From positions 744,001 through 808,000 of the forward strand of contig NZ_LRBG01000038.1 of NCBI RefSeq assembly GCF_001580545.1: 64,000 bases of DNA, read 5' to 3'. The notes beneath the pieces were generated by a model that was not told the origin of the DNA, did not search any database, and saw only the letters and a program-made list of their open reading frames with translations. The position numbers and the translations under genes are program-made. This document shows positions 15,540 through 24,560 of this stretch, piece by piece; positions within the stretch are counted from its first letter, which is position 1; each line of letters begins with the position of its first letter. This DNA is from Paraburkholderia monticola (GTDB lineage: Bacteria > Pseudomonadota > Gammaproteobacteria > Burkholderiales > Burkholderiaceae).

Positions 15540-16445
15540 TCATCGCCGCCACGGTGGCGACGGCCTGAAGCGGCTTTGCAGATACTGCATGAAATGGCGC
15601 GTGCGCGCGGGCAGCCCCGCGCGCTGGTGCGTGAGCGCGATCACGTTCGCGTCCGGCGCTTTCCAGCCCGGCAGCAGGCGCACGAGTTTGCCCTTCGCCA
15701 GGTCCTCGGCGACGTCCCATTCGGAGCGCAGAATCACGCCGCGGCCTTCGCAGGCCCATTGGCGAATCACGTCGCCGTCGTTGCAGCTCAGGTGCGCGGT
15801 CACGCGTACGCTGCGGCGCGTGCGGCCCTTGCTGAACTGCCATAGCGATACGTCCTCGTCGTTTTCGCGCAGGACGAGGCACGGCAGCCGGCTCAACGCA
15901 TCCGGCGATTCCGGTTCGCCGATGCGCCTGACGAGCGCGGGCGCCGCGCAGACGAAGCGCGCATTCGGTGCGATCGTATAGCCGACCAGGTTCGATAGCG
16001 GCAGCTCGCCGATATGCACGACGATATCGAAGCGATCGAGCGTTTCGGTCAACGGCCGGTCGGATAGCGTCAGCGCGACGTCGATATCGGGGTTCTGCTG
16101 CTGGAACTCGCCGATCAGCGGCGCCAGGTGGCGTCGCCCGAAACCGAGCGGCGCATTGATCTTCAGTGTGCCGACGAGCCCGCCGCGGCGCGTTTGCAGA
16201 TCGTCGAACAACGCGTCGAACTGCTCGATCAGCTCGGCGCCGCGCTCGCACAACAGCAGGCCTTCGTCGGTGAATTGCAGGCGGCGCGCGCTGCGGTTCA
16301 CGAGCTGCGCACCGAGCTTCTTCTCGAGTTGCTGTAGACGCTGCGTGATGGCCGACGGCGACAGCGCGAGCCTGCGCGCAGCGGCGATCAGGCTGCCGCT
16401 GGCGCGCAACGTGAGCAGGAAGCGGATATCGGCCGAATCGTTCAT
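15540..16445 (-). CDS. LysR-family transcriptional regulator
   Basis: A 301-residue LysR regulator. The helix-turn-helix occupies residues 1-60 (RFLLTLRASGSLIAAARRLA, SPSAITQRLQQLEKKLGAQL) followed by an effector-binding domain (GTLKINAPLGFGRRHLAPLI and TLSDRPLTETLDRFDIVVHI). It belongs to the subgroup with LNAPLGFG-type sequence around the hinge. The ATG at 16445 begins at the usual distance before the DNA-binding helices; the longer upstream frame is unlikely. It is divergent from the sulfotransferase-like gene at 16553 and could control that gene or the HAD/aldolase pair. Confidence 0.88.
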   Translation of the reverse strand: MNDSADIRFLLTLRASGSLIAAARRLALSPSAITQRLQQLEKKLGAQLVNRSARRLQFTDEGLLLCERGAELIEQFDALFDDLQTRRGGLVGTLKINAPLGFGRRHLAPLIGEFQQQNPDIDVALTLSDRPLTETLDRFDIVVHIGELPLSNLVGYTIAPNARFVCAAPALVRRIGEPESPDALSRLPCLVLRENDEDVSLWQFSKGRTRRSVRVTAHLSCNDGDVIRQWACEGRGVILRSEWDVAEDLAKGKLVRLLPGWKAPDANVIALTHQRAGLPARTRHFMQYLQSRFRPSPPWRR

Positions 16446-16552
16446 GGGGGCGATGTGAAAGCGCGGAATCTCGCAGCATAATGCGTCTGGAGCGCTCACA
16501 GGGTAAAGTGGCGCTTCCGGTTGATTGACTCGAACATCAGAAGAGAAGTGCC

Positions 16553-17629
16553 ATGCCGTTGCCCCATGAATCGTCCGCACACGACGCCCCCAACAGTCCG
16601 CTGAAACAGGCGGTTTTTCTGCATACGGGTTGGCGCAGCGCGGGTACGTGGGTCTGGTCCCGGCTGCGCGAACTCGAACGCGCGGACGGTTTCTACGAAC
16701 CGCTCAGCAATGTGCTCGCTGATCTGAAGCTCGCCGACGTGCCCGCCTCGCGTCCGACCTTGACCTCGGGCCACCCGCCGCTCGCCGCGCCGTACTTCGA
16801 CGAATACCGGCCGTTTCTGCGCGAAGACGCGCGCGGCGTGGCCGGTTACGACAGGCGTTTCAGCATCGATCGCTTTACGCGCGAGCCCGATGCGACGTTC
16901 CCGTCGCTACAGGCCTATCTGCGCGCGTTGAGCGAGCACACGACCGGGCAGGGCCGCGTGCCCGTCTTCAAGTTTTGCCGCACGGGCGGTCGTCTGCCAT
17001 GGCTGAAGCGCGCGTTCGCCGATGCGCTGCACGTGGGCGTGCTGCGTAATCCGGCGTCGCAGTTCGCGTCGGGTTGGCTGCTGCGGCAGCAATGGAGCAA
17101 TGCGTTTTTTGTCGCCGCGCCGTTTCGCGTCCTCGGCCTGAATCAGGTGGACCCGCTAGTGCGCGAAGCGATCGGCGTGTGCGAGGTGCGCCTGCCGCCG
17201 CTGCCGTCGATGCCCGATGACGCGTATGCAATCGCGTGCGAACAATTCGCGCGCACGGTGGACAGCGACAACGCGTATCGCGCGTTCATGGCGTTGTGGA
17301 TCCTCTGCGCCGTGCGCATGGGCGAGGGCGTCGATCTGCTGATCGACATGGACCGGCTCGGTGAGTCGCGCGACTACGCGAGTGGTGTGGGCGCCAGGTT
17401 CGACGCGCAATGCGGCTTGTTGCCCGACTTCACGAGCGCCCGCGATCTGATCGTGGAAACGCGGCGCAGCGCGGCGCGTATGACCGGGATCGACGGCGGC
17501 GCGCTGCGTGTCGTGCACTCCGCCGCGCTGAAATTCCTGAAGGCTCAGCCGGGCATCGACGCGGCCTTCGTCGAAGTGGTCCGCCAGAAGATGGTACTGG
17601 CCAACGAGCTGACCGAAACCTGGCGCTAG
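16553..17629 (+). CDS. Sulfotransferase-like P-loop protein
   Basis: A 358-residue cytosolic protein without signal peptide or membrane segment. The start VFLHTGWRSAGTWVWSRLRE resembles the 5'-phosphosulfate loop of PAPS-dependent sulfotransferases (a Gly-x-x-Ser-Gly/Ala-Thr loop followed by Trp), and LHVGVLRNPASQFASGWLLR resembles the 3'-phosphate-binding RNP-S motif. Between them lies a longer insertion than in typical bacterial enzymes. The acceptor is unknown and no PAPS-forming or polysaccharide genes are adjacent, so the gene is an orphan. The family call is by motif only and a general P-loop protein remains possible. Confidence 0.6.
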   Translation: MPLPHESSAHDAPNSPLKQAVFLHTGWRSAGTWVWSRLRELERADGFYEPLSNVLADLKLADVPASRPTLTSGHPPLAAPYFDEYRPFLREDARGVAGYDRRFSIDRFTREPDATFPSLQAYLRALSEHTTGQGRVPVFKFCRTGGRLPWLKRAFADALHVGVLRNPASQFASGWLLRQQWSNAFFVAAPFRVLGLNQVDPLVREAIGVCEVRLPPLPSMPDDAYAIACEQFARTVDSDNAYRAFMALWILCAVRMGEGVDLLIDMDRLGESRDYASGVGARFDAQCGLLPDFTSARDLIVETRRSAARMTGIDGGALRVVHSAALKFLKAQPGIDAAFVEVVRQKMVLANELTETWR

Positions 17630-17630
17630 C

Positions 17631-17659
17631 CGTGCGCCGCCGCCACCGCGCGGCGCACG
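17631..17659. terminator. Hairpin between convergent genes
   Basis: A perfect 10-bp GC-rich stem (17631-17640 with 17650-17659) and nine-base loop separate the sulfotransferase-like gene from the dehydroquinase gene that converges on it. There is no T tract, so it may work as a bidirectional but inefficient terminator. Confidence 0.5.
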
Positions 17660-17666
17660 CTCAGGA

Positions 17667-18104
17667 CTAGCCGGCCGCCGACACCGCCGCGCGCAGCCCG
17701 AGCAGATAGCTGTCCACACCGAAACCGCAAATCTGTCCTTTGACGATCTCTGCGAACACGGACAGATGCCGGAACGCTTCGCGCGCATGAATGTTCGACA
17801 TGTGGATCTCGACCACCGGCACGGTCAGGATCGCGAGTGCATCGCGAATGCCGTAGCTGTAATGCGTCCACGCGCCGGCGTTGATCAGCACGCCGTCGGC
17901 GTTGTCGGTGAACGCCTGGTGAATGCGCTCGCACATCGCCGCTTCGCTATTGGTCTGAAAACTCTCGACCCGCACGCCGAGCTCGTCGCCGAGCGCGCGC
18001 AGGCGTGCGTCGATTTCGTCGAGCGTGATCGTGCCGTATTGCGCGGGGTCGCGCTTGCCGAACATGTTGTGGTTGATGCCATGCAGCATCACGAAGGTCT
18101 TCAT
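17667..18104 (-). CDS. Type II 3-dehydroquinate dehydratase paralogue
   Basis: A 145-residue AroQ-fold protein. Type II dehydroquinases interconvert 3-dehydroquinate and 3-dehydroshikimate. Active-site elements are recognisable: HNMFGKRDPAQYG (Asn, Arg and Tyr of the flexible loop), INAGAWTHYSYGIRDAL and the His of EIHMSNIHAREAF. The usual LNGPNLNLLG start is altered to LHGINHNMFG and INPGA to INAGA, so it is a divergent paralogue and not the likely housekeeping AroQ. It is 52 bases downstream of an oxidoreductase gene and near a ShiA-like transporter, which suggests a catabolic quinate/shikimate-type role. Confidence 0.85.
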   Translation of the reverse strand: MKTFVMLHGINHNMFGKRDPAQYGTITLDEIDARLRALGDELGVRVESFQTNSEAAMCERIHQAFTDNADGVLINAGAWTHYSYGIRDALAILTVPVVEIHMSNIHAREAFRHLSVFAEIVKGQICGFGVDSYLLGLRAAVSAAG

Positions 18105-18156
18105 CTAGTGATCCTTAGTAATCGATTGGGTGGTATCGACGCGACTTCAGCGTGTT

Positions 18157-19227
18157 TCAGTGGACAGCCGCCGCGACGGCGCGCGCCGTATCGACGACCG
18201 CGCCGGTGCGTGCCGCCTCGACGATCGCCTCGGTGATGCGCAGATTCTGCAAGCCGTCCTGCGCGCTGACGAGCGGCGGCTCCTCGCCGTGAATGACGCG
18301 CACGAAATGCTCGATCTGCAGCTTCAGCGGATCGTCGCGCGTCATGTCGGCGACGCTGACGTCGAACGGCTTCCACCACGAGCGGTCCGCCGCGTTTGCG
18401 TAGGTCTTCAGGCGCATCGTCGGGACCGCGAGCGAGCCGAACGTTCCCGCGATCACGTAGCAGTCTTCATCCGGATACGACGGATAGGCCTTGTTTTCCT
18501 GCGAGGTCTGCTCCCAGCTGCGCGCGCTCGCGGCGGTATCGGACAGCATGAAGCTGCCGAGTGCGCCGTTCGCGAAACGCAAGTTGATCGCGACCGTATC
18601 CTCGACCGGAAAGCCGCGCGTCGCACGCGACGAAAAAGCCTGCACGGCCACGATGTCGCCGCACAGCATGCGCAGGTTGTGGACCTCGTGAATCATGTTC
18701 AGCAGGATCGGACCGCCGCCAGGCTGACGCCGCCAGTCCGCGTCGGCGAAGTACTCGTCGGGTTTGAAGAACACCGCGCTGCCCATCACCGCGACGAGCT
18801 TGCCGAGCCGGCCCTCGTCGATCAGCTGCCGCGCGCGCGCCATGATCGGGCTATGCGCGCGGTGATGGCCGATCAGAAGCGGCACGCCGCTGTGCTCGGC
18901 TTGCCCGGCGAGCGTTTCCGCTTCGTCGACGCTCGGTGCGATCGGCTTTTCGAGCAACGTCGGCACGCGCGCCGCGAGGCAACGCGATGCGTGTTCGACG
19001 TGCAGCTGGTTCGGCGTCGCGAGAATCACGCCGTCCGGTCGATCGCGTTCGAGCAGTTCGTCGAGCGTGCGATAGAGCGGCACGCCCGCCTCGGCGGCGA
19101 GCGCGGCGGCCGCCGGCGACGGATCGACGATCGCCGACAGCGTGCACGCCTCGCTTTGCCGTGCGACCGCCATGTGGGCGCGGCCGATATAGCCCGCGCC
19201 GGCGACGGCGATCCGGGTGCTGTTCAT
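18157..19227 (-). CDS. Gfo/Idh/MocA-family oxidoreductase
   Basis: A 356-residue NAD(P)-dependent dehydrogenase. It starts with a Rossmann nucleotide-binding site (RIAVAGAGYIGRAHMAVAR), has the family motif LLEKPIAPSVDEAE, and a C-terminal alpha/beta domain with GGGPILLNMIHEVHNLRMLC. Members oxidise sugars, inositols or cyclic polyols. Its location between a dehydroquinase-like gene and a shikimate-type transporter suggests a quinate- or shikimate-like polyol substrate, but this is only context. Gaps are 52 bases to each neighbour, so all three genes may be co-transcribed. Confidence 0.9.
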   Translation of the reverse strand: MNSTRIAVAGAGYIGRAHMAVARQSEACTLSAIVDPSPAAAALAAEAGVPLYRTLDELLERDRPDGVILATPNQLHVEHASRCLAARVPTLLEKPIAPSVDEAETLAGQAEHSGVPLLIGHHRAHSPIMARARQLIDEGRLGKLVAVMGSAVFFKPDEYFADADWRRQPGGGPILLNMIHEVHNLRMLCGDIVAVQAFSSRATRGFPVEDTVAINLRFANGALGSFMLSDTAASARSWEQTSQENKAYPSYPDEDCYVIAGTFGSLAVPTMRLKTYANAADRSWWKPFDVSVADMTRDDPLKLQIEHFVRVIHGEEPPLVSAQDGLQNLRITEAIVEAARTGAVVDTARAVAAAVH

Positions 19228-19278
19228 GAGCGGGTTCCTTGGGGTTCCTGATGAAAGTGGGTTGGGAGGAAAGCCGGC

Positions 19279-20682
19279 TTACGCAACGGCCTTTTTCGCG
19301 TCGGCCATGGTCTGCGCGCGCAGTGTGTCGTAGCTGAGCTTGTCCATCGGCATGACGTTCCTGTCGCCGAGGTCGCTGAGCCGCACGCGGAAGTTTTCAC
19401 GCGCGCTCCATGCGGCGATCGCGCAGACGATCGTGATGGCGAACGTGATCGTGCCAATCATCAGCGGTATGTTCTGCGATCCCGGTGGCGCGACGTAGGC
19501 GAACAGCGCCGGCAGCAGCGCGGTGATCGTCGTGCCGATGTTCTGGCCGATCGCCATCGCAGAGACGCGCGAACGCGTCGGGAACAGTTCCGGAAAGAAG
19601 CTCGGGAAGATCGCGTTGTAGCCCTGATAGATGATGCCCCACATCAGGATCGACATCACCATCGCAAGCGGCACATTGCGGATGCTGATCGCGTACAGGT
19701 ACCCGAACGACATCAACCCGGCGCCGAGCGAGCCGACGATGATCGGCAGACGCCGCCCGATCTGGTCGGACAGATTGCCCACGTACGGAATCACGAGCAC
19801 GGCGACGATGTTGCCGATCACCGGAATCCACAGATACAGGCTCTTCGAGAAGCCGATGCCATACGCCGGCTGCACCGCGTACGCCGCGCCGAAAATCGTC
19901 GCGACGACCGGGATCACGTTCATCAGCGAGCACAGCACGACGCGCAGCATGTCGTCCCAGTTGTACTTGAACGCTTCGACGATCGGCGAGCGCGGCACGC
20001 CGCCGCTCGAGTCTTCCTTCACGAACGCGGGCGTTTCGTGAACTTCGCGGCGGATGATGTAGCCGGCGACCAGCACGCCCGAGCTGAGCAGGAACGGAAT
20101 GCGCCAGCCCCACGCGTTGAACGCGGCGTCGTTCATGAAGTAGGCGAGCGGCAGGAAGATCGCGGCGGCGAGAATCTGGCCGGCCTGCACGCCTTGCAAC
20201 GTGAAGCTCGCGTAAAAGCCGCGTCGCCCGAATGGTGCGTGTTCGAGGATCATCGAGCTGGCGCCAGAGATTTCACCGGCGACCGCGAAGCCCTGGATCA
20301 GCCGCAGCACGACGAGCAGCAGCGGCGCGAGAAAGCCGACCTGCTGATAGGTCGGCAGCAGACCGACGGCCATCGTCGATAGACCCATCAGGAACATGCA
20401 GACGAGCAACACGTTCTTGCGTCCGTGCGTATCGCCCCAGTGCCCGAGCACGATCGCGCCGATCGGCCGCGCGACGTAGCCGACGCCGTAGGTGGCGAGC
20501 GATGCGACGATCGCGATTTTCGGGTTGCCGGAAGGGAAGAACAACTGAGGAAAGATCAGCGCGGCGGCCTGCGCGTAGATGAAGAAGTCGTAGTACTCGA
20601 GTGCCGAGCCGATCCAGCCGCTGGCGGTTGCCTTGCGAGCCTGCGAGCCACGCTCGCTGCTTGCCGATGCGTTCGATTCCAT
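19279..20682 (-). CDS. MFS transporter, metabolite:H+ symporter (MHS/ShiA-like) type
   Basis: A 467-residue inner-membrane protein with about 12 hydrophobic segments. The N-terminal GWIGSALEYYDFFIYAQAAAL and the loop GHWGDTHGRKNVLLVCMFLM are typical of the MHS subfamily, which includes shikimate (ShiA), citrate, proline and alpha-ketoglutarate symporters. RLIQGFAVAGEISGASSMIL is the TM4-5 family signature. It is the promoter-proximal gene of the cluster with the oxidoreductase and dehydroquinase-like genes and is divergent from a LysR regulator, so uptake of the substrate used by these enzymes is the probable job. Confidence 0.9.
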   Translation of the reverse strand: MESNASASSERGSQARKATASGWIGSALEYYDFFIYAQAAALIFPQLFFPSGNPKIAIVASLATYGVGYVARPIGAIVLGHWGDTHGRKNVLLVCMFLMGLSTMAVGLLPTYQQVGFLAPLLLVVLRLIQGFAVAGEISGASSMILEHAPFGRRGFYASFTLQGVQAGQILAAAIFLPLAYFMNDAAFNAWGWRIPFLLSSGVLVAGYIIRREVHETPAFVKEDSSGGVPRSPIVEAFKYNWDDMLRVVLCSLMNVIPVVATIFGAAYAVQPAYGIGFSKSLYLWIPVIGNIVAVLVIPYVGNLSDQIGRRLPIIVGSLGAGLMSFGYLYAISIRNVPLAMVMSILMWGIIYQGYNAIFPSFFPELFPTRSRVSAMAIGQNIGTTITALLPALFAYVAPPGSQNIPLMIGTITFAITIVCAIAAWSARENFRVRLSDLGDRNVMPMDKLSYDTLRAQTMADAKKAVA

Positions 20683-20966
20683 GTCGTCTCCTGAACGGGA
20701 AATGTTTTTGTCAGCTTCTACGGCTGAGTCATTGGCGCCCTTAAACGGGCATCGCGCAAGCCAGGATTTTCCTGGTTTCGTTGCCGCGGTGCGGCATAAC
20801 GGTATGGATCGAAGCTGCGGGCGAACTGCTGCGGCGCACTACGGGTTAACGCGGGCCTGTATGTGCCGCTCATGGCATTCAAACCCGCATTCAATCGACT
20901 GCTTCTTGCTCAACCAATCCGTTGGAGCTAGGGTAATAGCGTTATGCGCCGACACAATGCGTCCAG

Positions 20967-21923
20967 ATGCAAAATCAGAATGCGCTCACAGCCACGAATG
21001 AATCCTTCCTGCGCGATCTGCAGCTGTTCTGTCATATCGCGCGGCGCGGCAGCTTTGTCGCGGCGTCGACGGAGATGGGGCTGTCGCCGTCGCATGTGAG
21101 CAAGCGCATCGCAATGCTCGAAGTCGGCCTCGGCGTCAAACTGTTTCAGCGCACCACGCGCCGCGTCAGCGTGACGAGCGACGGCGAAGCCGCCCTGCAA
21201 TGGGCGCAACGCATCCTCGACGACGTGCAGGGCATGGCCGATGCGTTCGCCGATCGCCGCACCGAGCTCAGCGGTCTCTTGCGTATCAGCACGAGCTTGC
21301 GGCTCGGCCGCAAGCATGTATCGCCGATTCTCGCGATGCTGCGCGAGCGCCACCCGAACCTCGAAATCTGGCTCGAACTGCTGGATCGGCGCGCGGATGT
21401 CGTCGGCGAGAACTTCGACATCGACGTGCGCGTCGGCGAAGTGCAGGAACCGCATCTGATCGCGCACAAGATGGTGGAGAGCGCGCGCATCCTGTGCGCG
21501 TCGCCGGCTTACGTCGAGCGCCACGGCGCGCCGGTCGAACCCAACGATCTGACCGCTCACGACTGCCTGCTGTTTCGCGGCCGCGACGACCGCTTCGGCG
21601 TCTGGCGTCTCACCGGGCCGGATGGAGAAAAAAGCGTGAAGGTGACGGGCTCGGTCGCGTCGAATCTGAGCGACATCGTCGTGCAGTGGGCGAAGCAAGG
21701 CTACGGGATCGTGATGGTGTCGATCTGGGACGTGGCCGAGAGCCTGCGCGCGGGTGAACTGGTGCGCGTGCTGCCCGACTATCAGCAATCGGCCGATGTG
21801 TGGGCGGTGACCGCCGAGCGCCTGTCGTCGTCGGCGCGGATTCAGGTGTGCATCGAGTTTCTCAGGGAGCAACTGACGCGCGGACCTTATGCGCTGGTGA
21901 CGCGCGGCGTGGGCGGATTCTGA
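20967..21923 (+). CDS. LysR-family transcriptional regulator
   Basis: A 318-residue LysR protein with N-terminal helix-turn-helix (LRDLQLFCHIARRGSFVAAS, SPSHVSKRIAMLEVGLGVKL) and an effector domain starting GLLRISTSLRLGRKHVSPIL. It is divergent from the MHS transporter, separated by 284 bases with no other gene, which is the normal arrangement for a LysR activator of a transport and catabolic cluster. The effector is likely the imported compound. The next gene, an MFS exporter on the opposite strand, converges on it and belongs to a different operon. Confidence 0.9.
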   Translation: MQNQNALTATNESFLRDLQLFCHIARRGSFVAASTEMGLSPSHVSKRIAMLEVGLGVKLFQRTTRRVSVTSDGEAALQWAQRILDDVQGMADAFADRRTELSGLLRISTSLRLGRKHVSPILAMLRERHPNLEIWLELLDRRADVVGENFDIDVRVGEVQEPHLIAHKMVESARILCASPAYVERHGAPVEPNDLTAHDCLLFRGRDDRFGVWRLTGPDGEKSVKVTGSVASNLSDIVVQWAKQGYGIVMVSIWDVAESLRAGELVRVLPDYQQSADVWAVTAERLSSSARIQVCIEFLREQLTRGPYALVTRGVGGF

Positions 21924-21961
21924 GCGGCGCCTGCCTTTGCGGTGCTCGCGCAGATGGGCTT

Positions 21962-23308
21962 TTACACGCTCGACGCCGTATCCTCTTCCGCCTCGTCCAG
22001 CTCGCTGCGCTGAACCGTCGTGACGGAGTCGGGAATGACCGTCGCCGTGACTGGCCGCGGGTCTTCGATGCTGTAACGCAGACGCCAGCCTTCGCGATAG
22101 AAGCGCAGCTGCCGGTATCGCATCAGATAGATGAGGCCGACGAGCGCCGCGCCAAAGCCCGACGCCGCGCCGACGCCTAGCGCCCAGCGCGGGCCGAAAC
22201 GGTCGGCGACCCAGCCGACCACTGGCGCGCCGAGCGGGGTGCCACCGAGCGCGATCGCAAGCAGAATCGCGATCACGCGGCCGCGCATCGCGGGCTCGGT
22301 GGTCAGTTGCACGAGGCTATTGGTCGAGGTGGTGAAGGTTTGCGTCGATACGCCGATCACGATCAGCACGATCCCGAACAGCAGGTAGTTCGGCATCAGC
22401 GCGGCCGCCGTGCAGCCGACGCCGAACATCGCGCCGGCGCCGAGCAGCAGGCCCATCGTGGGCCGCGCGCGGCGCGCGGCGAGCAGCGCGCCGGTGACCG
22501 AGCCGATCGCCATCGTCGAACTGAGCACGCCGTACTCGCTCGCGCCCGCATGGAATGCGGTGACGGACATCGTCGAAATGAAGATCGGGAAATTCAGGCC
22601 GAAGGTGCCGATCAGGAACAGCATCAGGAGCGCGGCCTTCAGATCGGGGCGCGTCCAGACATATTTGAAGCCTTCGAGGAAGCTGCCCCGCGAGCGCACA
22701 TTGCGCGGCTTGATATGTAACTGGTCGAGCCGCAGCATGCGCAGCGCGCCGAGCACCGCGACGAATGACAGCGCGTTGATCAGAAACACCCAGCCAGTAC
22801 CGACCGACGCAATCAGCAAGCCGGCGACCGCCGGCCCGAGCATGCGCGCGGCGTTGAACGACGTGGAGTTGAGCCCGACCGCGTTGGCGAGATCCTTCTC
22901 GCCGACGAGGTCGGACACGAAGGTCTGGCGCACGGGGGAATCGAACGCGGTGACGCAGCCGAGCAGCCCCGCGAACACGTAGACCTCCCATAGCCGCACG
23001 AGCCCGGTGACGGTAAGCAGACCGAGCGCCAGCGCCAGCGTGCCCATTGCTGCCTGGGTCGCGAACAGCATCTTGCGGCGATCGAAGTGATCGGCCGCGT
23101 AGCCGGTGAGCGGCAGCAACAGCATCTGCGGCCCGAACTGCAGCGACATCACGATGCCCACCGCGGTCGCGTTGTGATGCGTGAGTTCGGTGAGCACGAG
23201 CCAGTCCTGCGCCGTTCGCTGCATCCACGTGCCGATGTTCGAGACGATTGCACCGCTCGCCCAGACACGGTAGTTGAAAATGCGCAGCGAACGGAACGTG
23301 GTGCTCAC
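21962..23308 (-). CDS. MFS transporter, DHA3/EntS-like exporter
   Basis: A 448-residue inner-membrane protein with about 12 membrane segments. SLRIFNYRVWASGAIVSNIGTWMQR at the start and LTGYAADHFDRRKMLFATQ in the 2-3 loop are features of the DHA3 family (enterobactin exporter EntS and macrolide exporters); the third-helix region ALFDSPVRQTFVSDLVG type sequence is present as FDSPVRQTFVSDLVGEKDLA. It follows the isochorismatase-like gene by 62 bases and the MarR gene before that, so a MarR-controlled efflux operon is inferred. Confidence 0.88.
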   Translation of the reverse strand: MSTTFRSLRIFNYRVWASGAIVSNIGTWMQRTAQDWLVLTELTHHNATAVGIVMSLQFGPQMLLLPLTGYAADHFDRRKMLFATQAAMGTLALALGLLTVTGLVRLWEVYVFAGLLGCVTAFDSPVRQTFVSDLVGEKDLANAVGLNSTSFNAARMLGPAVAGLLIASVGTGWVFLINALSFVAVLGALRMLRLDQLHIKPRNVRSRGSFLEGFKYVWTRPDLKAALLMLFLIGTFGLNFPIFISTMSVTAFHAGASEYGVLSSTMAIGSVTGALLAARRARPTMGLLLGAGAMFGVGCTAAALMPNYLLFGIVLIVIGVSTQTFTTSTNSLVQLTTEPAMRGRVIAILLAIALGGTPLGAPVVGWVADRFGPRWALGVGAASGFGAALVGLIYLMRYRQLRFYREGWRLRYSIEDPRPVTATVIPDSVTTVQRSELDEAEEDTASSV

Positions 23309-23370
23309 GGCAGGGTTTTCCTCAGCGCGGGGTGGGCCGTATGTGGGCAGGGGCTCGCTTCAGTGCGAAT

Positions 23371-23937
23371 TCAGGCGCGCGTGCTGTCGAGCAGATCGAG
23401 CACTTCCTGCGTCGTGCCGGTTTCGCCGAGGCGCGGGAAGATGCGCGTGATGCTGTTGGCGTGCGCGTCGGCGTTCAGGTCGGTCATCGCGTCGAGGACG
23501 AGCGTGACGTTCAGGCCCAGTTCGCTCGCGAAGCGCGCGGTCGATTCGACGCCGATGCTGGTCGCGATACCGGCGAGCACGACTTGCGTAACGCCTTGCT
23601 GCTGCAGATACGCGGCTAGATCGGTGTTCGTGAAGGCGCCCCACGTGCGCTTCGTGACCAGATGGTCCGACGGCTGCTGCTTCAGCTCCGGCAGCAGATC
23701 CGCGAAGCCGGCCGGGAAGTCGCCGGTGTGGCGGCCCTGGTCGGTGCGGCCCGGCGCGCCGGCGGCGACGTTCACGAGGACGACGGGCAAGCCGTGACGG
23801 CGAAACGCGTCGAGCAGCGTGACCGAGCGCTCGACGATTTCGTTGCTGGGATGGGGGGCGGTGGGCAGCGCGACGATGCCGCGCTGCAGATCGACGACCA
23901 CCAGTGCGGTCTTTGCGTCGAGAGTGGTGAGTGCCAT
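23371..23937 (-). CDS. Isochorismatase-family hydrolase lacking the usual cysteine
   Basis: A 188-residue cysteine-hydrolase-fold protein. The catalytic Asp (ALVVVDLQRGI) and Lys (VTKRTWGAFTNTDL) are present, but the position that carries the nucleophilic Cys in the family is Gly (AGIATSIGVESTARFA). The same change is a recognised subgroup trait in isochorismatase-like proteins, as far as I recall, and does not suggest a pseudogene. The substrate is unknown. The gene lies 45 bases downstream of a marR gene and 62 bases upstream of an MFS exporter gene, so it is likely part of a detoxification operon. Confidence 0.85.
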   Translation of the reverse strand: MALTTLDAKTALVVVDLQRGIVALPTAPHPSNEIVERSVTLLDAFRRHGLPVVLVNVAAGAPGRTDQGRHTGDFPAGFADLLPELKQQPSDHLVTKRTWGAFTNTDLAAYLQQQGVTQVVLAGIATSIGVESTARFASELGLNVTLVLDAMTDLNADAHANSITRIFPRLGETGTTQEVLDLLDSTRA

Positions 23938-23982
23938 GGTGTGCTCCTGCGAGTGGTGAGACGCGTGTGTGCGAATCGCGAG

Positions 23983-24435
23983 TTACAAATCGACGAGGCG
24001 TTTCAAGAGATCGACGCCCGTCGCGAGTTGTTGCTGTTCGGCTGCCGTGAAGCTGGTTTGAATGGTGCGGTACAGCCAGTCTTCGCGCACCGCACGGCTC
24101 GCCTTGACCTTTTTGCGGAAGGAGGGCGTGAGCGACAGCACCGTTTGCCGTCCATCGTTGGGATCGGGCGCGCCGCTGACGAGCCCCGCCGCTTTCAATG
24201 GCGCGAGCGTTTCTCCCATCGATTGCGGACGCATGCCGTGCGCGCGGGCGAGCGCGGTGACCGTGGCCGGCCCTTCGCGTTCCAGCAAAGTCAGCACCTG
24301 TGCCTGCGACGACGTGAAGTCGCCGATATGCGACTCTTCACGCAGACGCCGGCGCAGCTTGACCGCCAGCACGCGCAGATCTTCGGCCAGCGTATGCAGT
24401 TCTTCCGGTGTAACGGGGGGAGGGGATTTGCTCAT
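23983..24435 (-). CDS. MarR-family transcriptional regulator
   Basis: A 150-residue winged-helix repressor. Features are DLRVLAVKLRRRLREESHIG, SSQAQVLTLLEREGPATVTA, LARAHGMRPQSMGETLAPLK (recognition helix) and the wing DPNDGRQTVLSLT. It is the first gene of a three-gene operon with an isochorismatase-like hydrolase and an MFS exporter, so it probably represses its own operon and responds to the exported compound. Confidence 0.9.
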   Translation of the reverse strand: MSKSPPPVTPEELHTLAEDLRVLAVKLRRRLREESHIGDFTSSQAQVLTLLEREGPATVTALARAHGMRPQSMGETLAPLKAAGLVSGAPDPNDGRQTVLSLTPSFRKKVKASRAVREDWLYRTIQTSFTAAEQQQLATGVDLLKRLVDL

Positions 24436-24560
24436 GCGGTGAACCCGCGCGATGACATGACGTGATGTGAAGGTATCCTGCTAAGGTTACCTTCGTATCT
24501 CGTTCGGGTCAAGTCTTGATGTGACGAGCGGCCAGGTGCGCACGCCTCGACACGCTGGAC

